From positions 1 through 7,995 of the forward strand of contig AQSL01000071.1 in assembly GCA_000403035.1 (NCBI GenBank): a stretch of 7,995 nucleotides of DNA, written 5' to 3'. Positions within the stretch are counted from its first letter, which is position 1, and each line of letters starts with the position of its first letter. Origin of the DNA: Candidatus Latescibacter anaerobius SCGC AAA252-E07. Lineage in GTDB: Bacteria; Latescibacterota; Latescibacteria; Latescibacterales; Latescibacteraceae. Positions 1 to 5,243 of this stretch are shown here, piece after piece. The notes beneath the pieces were generated by a model, which saw nothing but the letters and a program-made list of their open reading frames with translations, had not been told where the DNA came from and made no database searches. Both the position numbers and the translations under genes were made by a program.

Positions 1-47
1 GAAAAGACTTTTTCACCGCCCCTTTAAGTGCGGATGATAACTTAATA

Positions 48-695
48 ATGGAAAAAGAACTATTCGGTCGATTTCGTATTTCATATAACTTTCTCAATCC
101 GCAGCAAAGTGATGACATACTTTCGGTGGGATGTAAAGAAGCGGTTCTTGAATCGAAACTCATCGATCAGGTTAACAGCATTACCGCGATAGATATCGAC
201 AGCGCCATAATCGAAGAAAATGACCATACCATACAGGGAATAACGTTCGAATACGGCGATATAGTAAACGGTATCGATTACCCTTCGGAAAGTTTCGATA
301 AGATACTGTTCCTGGAAGTTATCGAACATCTGCCCGAAAACAATGAACTTCGGGCGTTACATGAACTATTCAGACTTTTGAAAAAGGGCGGCACCATGGT
401 TCTTTCAACACCGAACGATACCTTTTTAACCGCACTTTTTGACCCGGCATACTGGCTGATCGGACACCGGCATTATACCGCCGACAATCTGAAAGAAATG
501 CTCGGCAAAGCCGGATTTACCGTTGAATCGGTCTTCACCGGCGGCGGATTTATTGAACTTTTGTGGATTCCTGTTTTCTATGGTCTCCTGAAATTGAAAC
601 TTGCACAATGTGCCGCGCCGACTATGAACAGGATAATCGATCGTGAATATAACAGCGAAGGATTTTACACGATAATCATGAAATGTACCAAATAG
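48..695 (+). CDS. Class I SAM-dependent methyltransferase, 5' end uncertain (possibly partial)
   Basis: Predicted cytosolic methyltransferase that uses S-adenosylmethionine; the substrate is unknown. Counting from the ATG at 48, visible motifs are a degenerate motif I (ILSVGC at 24-29, lacking the usual GCGxG glycines), the acidic AIDID at 47-51 that binds the SAM ribose, GD at 70-71, the FLEVIEHLPE block at 88-97 typical of Methyltransf_11/UbiE-like folds, and GGTMVLSTPN at 114-123. The C-terminal third (YWLIGHRHYT, then a hydrophobic stretch at about 166-183) resembles methyltransferases found in glycan or lipid clusters; that is inference. The ATG at 48 has no clear ribosome binding site, and the same frame stays open to the left edge of the window, so the gene may start outside it. 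Against this, bases 1-29 match a non-coding repeat near 3251-3279. The next gene starts 30 bases downstream on the same strand, so co-transcription is plausible. Confidence 0.85.
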   Translation: MEKELFGRFRISYNFLNPQQSDDILSVGCKEAVLESKLIDQVNSITAIDIDSAIIEENDHTIQGITFEYGDIVNGIDYPSESFDKILFLEVIEHLPENNELRALHELFRLLKKGGTMVLSTPNDTFLTALFDPAYWLIGHRHYTADNLKEMLGKAGFTVESVFTGGGFIELLWIPVFYGLLKLKLAQCAAPTMNRIIDREYNSEGFYTIIMKCTK

Positions 696-725
696 GACAT
701 AATCAGCCGCTTCTTGAAGGAACGT

Positions 726-1625
726 ATGGTGAAAACGACAGGGAACATATCGAGGAGAAAATTCTTGAAAATCATGAATATATCAGGTGTGTGCGTAACA
801 GTGAGTACTTCTGCCGGAGCGTCCCGGAACGATACCGTTACCGATTCGATTTCTTTCGGAATGGTAACAGACCTTCACTATGCCGAAAAAGAAATGAGAA
901 ATAACAGGTATTACCGCGATTCACTTGAAAAACTGACTGAAAGCATAGCGCTGTTCAATGAACGAAGGCCTGCATTTATCATTGAGCTTGGCGATTTCGT
1001 CGATGCCGGGGAAAAAGAAATCGAGATCGGTTACCTCGAAAAAATCAACAGTGTTTTCAGCCTGTTCAACGGCGACCGTTATTATGTTCTTGGTAATCAT
1101 GATCTGGCGACCTTATCGAAAGATGAGTTTCTTTCGGTTTCCGGCGCCGTTGGGAATTATTACTCGTTTGATTACGATTCCTTCCATTTTATAGTGCTCG
1201 ATGCGAACTATAATGAGGATGGTTCGGATTACAATGCCGGGAATTTTATCTGGACCGAGACCTATATACATGCTTCCCAGCAGAAGTGGCTGAAAGAGGA
1301 CCTGGAAAATGCCGGTGATACAACAGTTTTCGTATTTGTGCACCAGACCCTCGATGACAATCCCGATGATGAAAGAAATCTCCACAGGGTTAACAATGCC
1401 CCGGAAATCCGACGTATTCTCGATGAAGCCGGCACTGTCCGTGCGGTGTTCCAGGGACATAAGCACAGCGGCGGGTTCAGTGTGATGAATGGTATACCCT
1501 ATGTCACTTTGAAAGGCGCCGTTGAGGGACCGGGACTGGAAAATAATAAGTCTGCAATCGCTGATTGTACGATTGGCAGGGTACAAATTGAGGGTTTCGG
1601 GAAACAGGAGCGTTTCGAATTGTAA
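726..1625 (+). CDS. Tat-exported metallophosphoesterase, ADPRibase-Mn-like
   Basis: Calcineurin-like dinuclear-metal phosphoesterase, predicted to be exported folded by the Tat system. Counting from the ATG at 726, the N-terminus carries SRRKFLK (residues 9-15), a near-perfect twin-arginine motif, then a short hydrophobic stretch and a possible AGA cleavage site. The metal-binding set is complete: DLH at 49-51, GD at 89-90, GNHD at 123-126, a histidine at 206 (FVHQT) and GHKH at 244-247. The RYYRDSLEKL segment, the late GG after GHKH and the VTLKGAVEGP segment recall manganese-dependent ADP-ribose/CDP-alcohol diphosphatases. The likely reaction is therefore hydrolysis of a nucleotide diphosphate or related phosphoester; the true substrate is unknown. 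A TTG at 714 is in frame, but the ATG at 726 is preferred because GAAGGA lies just before it, though with a short spacer. The 299-residue length suits a single-domain enzyme. Confidence 0.9.
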   Translation: MVKTTGNISRRKFLKIMNISGVCVTVSTSAGASRNDTVTDSISFGMVTDLHYAEKEMRNNRYYRDSLEKLTESIALFNERRPAFIIELGDFVDAGEKEIEIGYLEKINSVFSLFNGDRYYVLGNHDLATLSKDEFLSVSGAVGNYYSFDYDSFHFIVLDANYNEDGSDYNAGNFIWTETYIHASQQKWLKEDLENAGDTTVFVFVHQTLDDNPDDERNLHRVNNAPEIRRILDEAGTVRAVFQGHKHSGGFSVMNGIPYVTLKGAVEGPGLENNKSAIADCTIGRVQIEGFGKQERFEL

Positions 1626-1734
1626 TCTTCAGGTTATATATCATGTTGATCGTTTCCAAAAAGAATGCTTTTGACGTGAAATCGGTTTCATCAATGATGT
1701 GTGGAACACTATAAATAACATCGACTTACAATTT

Positions 1735-1763
1735 TTGATTTTACAGGAAATAGATAGTATAAA
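1735..1763 (+). promoter_or_regulatory. Candidate sigma70-type promoter for the five-heme cytochrome
   Basis: TTGATT at 1735-1740 and TATAAA at 1758-1763 are separated by exactly 17 bases, matching four of six and five of six consensus positions. They lie in an AT-rich 261-base gap upstream of the cytochrome gene, giving an expected leader of roughly 115 bases. AT-rich DNA produces such matches by chance, so this is only a candidate. Confidence 0.35.
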
Positions 1764-1886
1764 AAAATGCTTGGAAAATATTATAAAAACGATATGTTTC
1801 ATATAAAACTTGGCAAAAAACCTATCGAGAACCATAGTGTTAGGAATATCGGATAATACTAAAAATTGGAGGAAGGACACCCTGCT

Positions 1887-3251
1887 ATGAAATGGAAAGG
1901 TATACTGGGTATTGGTATGATTTTCATTATATCCCTATGGTCGGGTTCGCTGAACAGCCAGGAACAGGAATGGGCAGGCGAGGAACTTCTCGGTAAATTT
2001 CCATACGATCGCTTTGAAAAGCCGCAGAAATGCCTGTCCTGTCATACCGATATTTACCGCCAGTGGGAACAGTCGATGATGAGTCAGGCGTATACTCACC
2101 ACTGGGATGAAATTGAATATTTTGATCTTGCCGTACAGCATGCAAAGGTGAAACCTGAACTGAAAGCAGTGGTTGACGGATGCAACGGCTGTCATACCCC
2201 GTTAGCTTATATGGCCGGCGATGTGACACCGCCGAGACCCTCGGAGCAATCACGTGCGAATGAATCTGTTTCATGCGATGTATGTCATACTATCACGGGT
2301 ACGAAGGAGGATGTGCCGTTCAATTTCAGTTACATCAGCAAACCCGGACAGACGAAGTACGGTAACAGAAAGGGAGTTGAATCTCCCGTACATAAGACGG
2401 TTTATTCGGATTTTGTGAGATCGGCAGCATTTTGCGCTACATGCCATAACGAAAAAAATCCGTATAACGTATGGGTGAAATCCACCCAGATCGAATGGGA
2501 GGAAGGACCTTACTCCGGACAGGGTGTTGCCTGCCATCAGTGTCATATGCCGGCAGCTTCCGGTAAGAATGCAAAAATGTCGCAGCATCATGACGATGTT
2601 GCTCAGCATCTCTTTCATGGCGCTCATGATCCCGGGAAAGTCGGGGGTTCGGTAGAGATTCGTATTCATCCTGATGTAAGGGAAACCGAACCGGGATATC
2701 CGGTGGTAGTAACAGCGCAACTGTTTAACGGTAAATGCGGACATAAGATTCCATCGGGCTCAGTTGAGGACAGAATCATGTGGTTTCATATTGAGGCGAT
2801 CGATGCACAAGGAAAACGGTATCATCTTCCTGTGGACGAAAAAGGATTTCAGGGCGAGGAATACACCATAGCAAGCGATGAACTTGCGTATCAGGATCTC
2901 GGTGAAATTCTCGAAATTCCTGATTTCAAAGGGCTCCAACGAGATGGTGTTCCAATCGGAGATCGCATTTTTCGGATGCCGTTTCTTGATCCTGAGGGAC
3001 GAATGACCATCTGTCAATGGAATACGGAAGCCACAGGCACTGATTACCGTATCGGGCCGAGAGAAACAAAAATAGAAAAATATACCTGGAATATTCCTGA
3101 TACTATCCCGGAAGGTACCGTTACCGTTCGGGCAACCCTGTATTACTCCAGGTTGGTTCGACCGGTTGGAGAATTCCTGAAAGTACCTGAAGACGAAATG
3201 GAACCAATAATCGTAAATACTGCCGAAACCACCTTTGAAATATTTTATTGA
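1887..3251 (+). CDS. Secreted five-heme cytochrome c (cytochrome c554-like) with C-terminal beta domain
   Basis: Periplasmic or surface electron carrier. Counting from the ATG at 1887, residues 1-24 form a Sec signal peptide. Five CXXCH heme c sites follow: CLSCH 49-53, CNGCH 99-103, CDVCH 130-134, CATCH 183-187 and CHQCH 216-220. The first heme is followed by IYRQWEQSMMSQA, the layout of cytochrome c554/c-prime-like domains. A histidine-rich stretch (SQHHDDVAQHLFHGAH, 232-247) may supply distal heme ligands. The C-terminal part from about 253 has no heme site and looks like a beta-sandwich; its GHKIPSGS (285-292) resembles the GHxxPTG motif that recurs in such tails of multiheme cytochromes. 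A TTG start at 1866 is possible, but GGAGGAAGG at 1868-1876 is a strong ribosome binding site ten bases before the ATG. The redox partner is unknown. Another heme protein lies downstream, so an electron-transfer module is plausible. Confidence 0.92.
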   Translation: MKWKGILGIGMIFIISLWSGSLNSQEQEWAGEELLGKFPYDRFEKPQKCLSCHTDIYRQWEQSMMSQAYTHHWDEIEYFDLAVQHAKVKPELKAVVDGCNGCHTPLAYMAGDVTPPRPSEQSRANESVSCDVCHTITGTKEDVPFNFSYISKPGQTKYGNRKGVESPVHKTVYSDFVRSAAFCATCHNEKNPYNVWVKSTQIEWEEGPYSGQGVACHQCHMPAASGKNAKMSQHHDDVAQHLFHGAHDPGKVGGSVEIRIHPDVRETEPGYPVVVTAQLFNGKCGHKIPSGSVEDRIMWFHIEAIDAQGKRYHLPVDEKGFQGEEYTIASDELAYQDLGEILEIPDFKGLQRDGVPIGDRIFRMPFLDPEGRMTICQWNTEATGTDYRIGPRETKIEKYTWNIPDTIPEGTVTVRATLYYSRLVRPVGEFLKVPEDEMEPIIVNTAETTFEIFY

Positions 3252-3258
3252 CATAAGA

Positions 3259-3287
3259 GGGCGGCGAAAAAGTCTTTTCCCGCGCCC
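3259..3287 (+). repeat. Imperfect hairpin after the cytochrome gene, part of a dispersed repeat
   Basis: Starting eight bases after the stop codon, GGGCG (3259-3263) can pair with CGCCC (3283-3287). Inside that, G3264/C3281 and G3266/C3279 flank a mismatch, AAAA pairs with TTTT (3267-3270 with 3275-3278), and the loop is AGTC. No T-run follows, so it is not a standard intrinsic terminator; it could be an mRNA 3'-end stabiliser. The overlapping segment 3251-3279, read on the minus strand, matches bases 1-29 at 25 of 29 positions, so this is probably a dispersed intergenic repeat. Confidence 0.5.
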
Positions 3288-3311
3288 CGGTATGTAATAT
3301 ATGACTGTGAT

Positions 3312-3431
3312 GCTGTCAAGGGCAAGACAAGCCGGCCATTCATAAAACATATTGTTTAATATTGGTTTATAACATATTATGCATTCTCATTATTTATATT
3401 TATTGTACGTTACAGGCCGGCCCTTGACAGC
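3312..3431. repeat. Inverted repeat with AT-rich centre
   Basis: The right arm at 3415-3431, read on the minus strand, is GCTGTCAAGGGCCGGCC. The left arm at 3312-3337 has the same 17 bases interrupted by about nine extra (after GCTGTCAAGGG). The 77 bases between the arms are very AT-rich, against GC-rich arms. Each arm contains a TTGACA facing outward. This could be a miniature inverted-repeat element, a solo insertion-sequence remnant or a large hairpin. No target-site duplication is obvious. Confidence 0.6.
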
Positions 3432-3452
3432 ACATCATCTCGAAGGTATGGG
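3424..3452 (+). promoter_or_regulatory. Candidate promoter for the heme-barrel gene
   Basis: A perfect TTGACA at 3424-3429 lies inside the right arm of the inverted repeat; TATGGG (3447-3452) follows after 17 bases and matches only half of the -10 consensus. It sits 31 bases before the ATG at 3483. If active, the repeat supplies the -35 element of the downstream gene. Confidence 0.3.
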
Positions 3453-3482
3453 TTTTTCACCACGCTTATAAGGGGGATTGAT

Positions 3483-4082
3483 ATGTTTAAAAACAGTATT
3501 ATAATCCTGATAACACTTCTTTTCATCATTGCCTCATTGTCGCCTGAGACGGGAAGAGCTATTCCGGCGTTTGCAAGGAAATACGGCTTTTCGTGCAGCA
3601 CCTGTCATGTTGCAGTCCCGAAATTGAAAGACTACGGCGATGAATTTGCCGGAAACGCATTTCAATTGCCCGATGAGGATGAGCCGGTTCGAGCTTTCAT
3701 AGACACCGGTGATGAAGAGCTTCTTCTGCAGCGTAATTTTCCTTTTGCCATGCGCTTTGATATATATGGGCGTTATAAATCGAAAGGGGATGTCAAGAGC
3801 GATCTGGAAACCCCCTGGGGCGTAAAAATTCTTTCCGGCGGAAATATTGCGAAGGATATCGGATACTATATTTACTTTTACATGTCCGAACGCGGTGAGG
3901 TCGCAGGTATTGAAGATGCTTATGTCCACTTCAACAATATCGGCGGCACAGAACTTGATCTCATGATTGGACAGTTCCAGATATCGGATCCTCTTTTTAA
4001 ACGTGAACTCAGGTTGACATATGAAGATTATCAAATATACAAGATAAAAGTTGGTGATAGTAAAGCGAACCTCACGTGTTAA
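3483..4082 (+). CDS. Monoheme cytochrome with start of an outer-membrane barrel, truncated at the 3' end
   Basis: The N-terminus has a Sec signal peptide (residues 1 to about 26). IPAFARKYGFSCSTCH then gives one CXXCH heme c site at 38-42, followed by KLKDYGDEFAGNAFQL. As I recall the family, this opening precedes a long beta-barrel of about 350 or more residues in outer-membrane proteins of anaerobes and FCB bacteria. From about residue 80 the alternating pattern (FAMRFDIYGRYK, YYIYFYMSE, LDLMIGQFQ) looks like barrel strands. The reading ends ANLTC at residue 199, where homologues would continue, so roughly half of the barrel is missing and the product is probably non-functional. The coding signal stops exactly where an AT-rich region begins. 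AGGGGGA at 3471-3477 is a good ribosome binding site for the ATG. A role in electron transfer across the outer membrane, with the upstream five-heme cytochrome, is inferred. Confidence 0.85.
   Translation: MFKNSIIILITLLFIIASLSPETGRAIPAFARKYGFSCSTCHVAVPKLKDYGDEFAGNAFQLPDEDEPVRAFIDTGDEELLLQRNFPFAMRFDIYGRYKSKGDVKSDLETPWGVKILSGGNIAKDIGYYIYFYMSERGEVAGIEDAYVHFNNIGGTELDLMIGQFQISDPLFKRELRLTYEDYQIYKIKVGDSKANLTC
4068..4082. other. Breakpoint joining two truncated convergent genes
   Basis: Plus-strand homology to the heme-barrel protein runs through ANLT (about 4065-4076). Minus-strand homology to a dCTP-deaminase-like protein runs to about 4070 in a shifted frame. The two overlap by a few bases around CTCACGTG. 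Beyond the junction each reading loses family character. Both current stop codons use the same palindromic TTAA at 4079-4082. Base composition changes sharply here. Confidence 0.6.
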
Positions 4083-4300
4083 GACAAAAACAACTTCACC
4101 TGGTTCAATAACAAGTCCCGCTTTTCTTCTTCTCTAATATTATCCATATTAATTGGTTTACCATATTTTGCTTTCAATAGGTCACCACTTAAACAAAAAT
4201 CATATTTTATTCCTTCTGCATTTTCGATTATCCCATCTTTAATGAACGTATGATTCTCTATCGCCTGCTTTAATTCGCTTTCACTAATAATTATTGGCAT
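4079..4300 (-). CDS. N-terminal fragment of a dCTP-deaminase/dUTPase-like protein, frameshifted and truncated
   Basis: The ATG at 4300 has a strong ribosome binding site (AAGGAG at 4314-4309, eight-base spacer), so it is chosen over the GTG at 4309. The start IIISESELKQAIEN resembles the opening of dCTP deaminases, and GIKYDFCLSGDLLKAKYGKP matches, from memory, a family of bacterial dCTP-deaminase-like proteins where IKYDFRLG is usual. After LLLN the annotated frame reads QVKLFLS and stops, whereas the neighbouring frame reads PGEVVFVLTRE, the conserved PGE block of the family. One base therefore seems to be missing near 4100. Even with the frame repaired, the family pattern ends within a few codons at the breakpoint, leaving roughly 40% of a protein of about 180 residues. 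The fragment is much more AT-rich (27% GC in one 60-base sample) than the genes on either side, which points to a different origin. It lacks the catalytic part and should be inactive. Confidence 0.6.
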   Translation of the reverse strand: MPIIISESELKQAIENHTFIKDGIIENAEGIKYDFCLSGDLLKAKYGKPINMDNIREEEKRDLLLNQVKLFLS

Positions 4301-4615
4301 TTTCTCCACTCCTTAACTTAGTATAAAGTTATAAAAGTAATCAATAATCTTATAGAAATTTTAAGTTTAATCACAGATTGTAAAGTTATGTTTTAATATA
4401 TGTAAATATTTATAATATGTCAAGTAAAAATAATTTGATATTAACTACAATTTAAACTTTACTTTTAATACCTTATTAATTTATCTGTATACATCCGTGG
4501 TTAAAATATTACTCTTGTGATTTCATCATTGAGTTTTAATCATCACTGAACGATTTCTGCCGCCGGTAGTTAATGAGTGTAAACAGGAAACAATGAGAAG
4601 AGCACTGCACGGCGG

Positions 4616-4750
4616 TCATTTACGGCTCAGGTCTAGTATATTACGGACTATACTGTTCACGGCACACGATGTCGGTTTTTTCCGTTGAGCGAACGGATTT
4701 TTTAATCGGTGGGACAGGGCTACTCCTTCTCCTTTTTCCATATTCTCCAT
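4616..4750 (-). CDS. Possible small basic protein, 44 residues, unrecognised
   Basis: The ORF starts at the ATG at 4750 (or the in-frame ATG at 4741, with GGAG a few bases upstream) and ends at TGA 4616-4618. The product is rich in lysine and arginine, with LKNPFAQRKKP in the middle and a hydrophobic-basic end (SIVRNILDLSRK). It lies in a block of higher GC than its surroundings, which mildly favours real or once-real coding sequence. The plus-strand terminator-like hairpin falls inside it. No function is recognised, and it could be a chance ORF or part of a dispersed repeat. Confidence 0.2.
   Translation of the reverse strand: MENMEKGEGVALSHRLKNPFAQRKKPTSCAVNSIVRNILDLSRK
4681..4703 (+). terminator. 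Terminator-like hairpin with T-run
   Basis: TCCGTT (4681-4686) pairs perfectly with AACGGA (4692-4697) across a five-base loop, followed immediately by six T residues. This is intrinsic-terminator geometry on the plus strand with a short stem. No plus-strand gene ends nearby, so it would serve an unannotated transcript from about 4550-4680 or be a chance match. Confidence 0.4.
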
Positions 4751-5190
4751 ATAAAATGTATTGGTACACAACAAGTATTAAATAGTTTTACAATTTTATA
4801 TTCTGGTATTATAGGAAATTTGAATTGCATAAATTCTTGTATTCATGGCATGGATGTGTTTTACAATCTCATGTAATCCATTTAACGCATATCCCACCGC
4901 ATCCAGACCAGAAAAAGTTAAAAAGTCCCGTGATGACGTAAAAAAATGAGAGTAATAAACTGTTATTATATCCTTTGAAAAGAATCGCTCAATTTTGAGA
5001 CAAAATAATTACAACAAAAATCTGATTATCAATTGAAATCATCTAAAATTTTACGGGAGCTATACGGGAGTATTTGAGAACAAAATTCTGATAAATTGTG
5101 AAAAAGAGCAAAAAACGATGAGAGTCTATAATATGAATACTAATAAATACTTAACTCATAATTATTAGATTATTATTGGTCACAAAAATG

Positions 5191-5222
5191 GCGTTCCGCG
5201 GGTTCGATTCCCGCGTCCTTTG
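5191..5222 (+). other. Orphan 3' end of a tRNA (T-arm plus acceptor strand), candidate attachment-site remnant
   Basis: GCGGG (5198-5202), loop TTCGATT (5203-5209) and CCCGC (5210-5214) form an exact five-plus-seven tRNA T-arm with the universal TTC start of the loop. A seven-base acceptor strand GTCCTTT (5215-5221) and a discriminator G follow. The 70 bases upstream contain no D-arm, anticodon arm or matching AAAGGAC 5' strand, so the gene is not complete, and no CCA is encoded. Such 3' fragments are typical scars of integration into tRNA genes. In the minus direction the same stem, with TTTTT shortly after, might also help end transcription of the gene at 5244-6626. Confidence 0.6.
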
Positions 5223-5243
5223 TCTGCACATTATATGCACCCC

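Larger units (their letters stand above)
4310..5190. other. AT-rich island with no convincing intact gene
   Basis: About 880 bases separate the deaminase-like fragment from the tRNA remnant. GC is about 18% in 4321-4500, then rises in a block at about 4550-4740 before falling again. That richer block holds a minus-strand 44-codon ORF, a six-base-pair hairpin (AGTATA at 4635-4640 with TATACT at 4649-4654) and a terminator-like hairpin. The minus strand is open for 70 codons at 4796-5008 but has no usable start codon near its beginning. TACGGGAG occurs twice, at 5052-5059 and 5063-5070. Nothing here resembles an integrase or a complete mobile element. Confidence 0.6.

Noticed and set aside
1113..1586. 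Long minus-strand ORF (157 residues) inside the metallophosphoesterase gene
   Set aside because: It overlaps fully a plus-strand gene with complete catalytic motifs; its translation shows no recognisable domain.
2760..3350. 196-residue minus-strand ORF over the cytochrome C-terminus
   Set aside because: Antisense shadow of a well-supported gene, with no ribosome binding site or domain.
3534..4034. 166-residue minus-strand ORF opposite the heme-barrel gene
   Set aside because: The plus strand has signal peptide, heme site and ribosome binding site; the antisense reading has none.
5052..5070. Two TACGGGAG copies as a CRISPR-like or iteron array
   Set aside because: Only two 8-bp copies 11 bases apart; far too few and short for either.
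5191..5222. Possible tmRNA 3' end instead of tRNA
   Set aside because: The acceptor strand GTCCTTT does not match the usual tmRNA end, and no tag-coding or 5' portion is visible nearby.
4076..5222. Clean insertion of an element flanked by direct repeats of the tRNA end
   Set aside because: No second copy of the tRNA sequence occurs near the left breakpoint, and the missing half of the heme-barrel gene is not found on the right.
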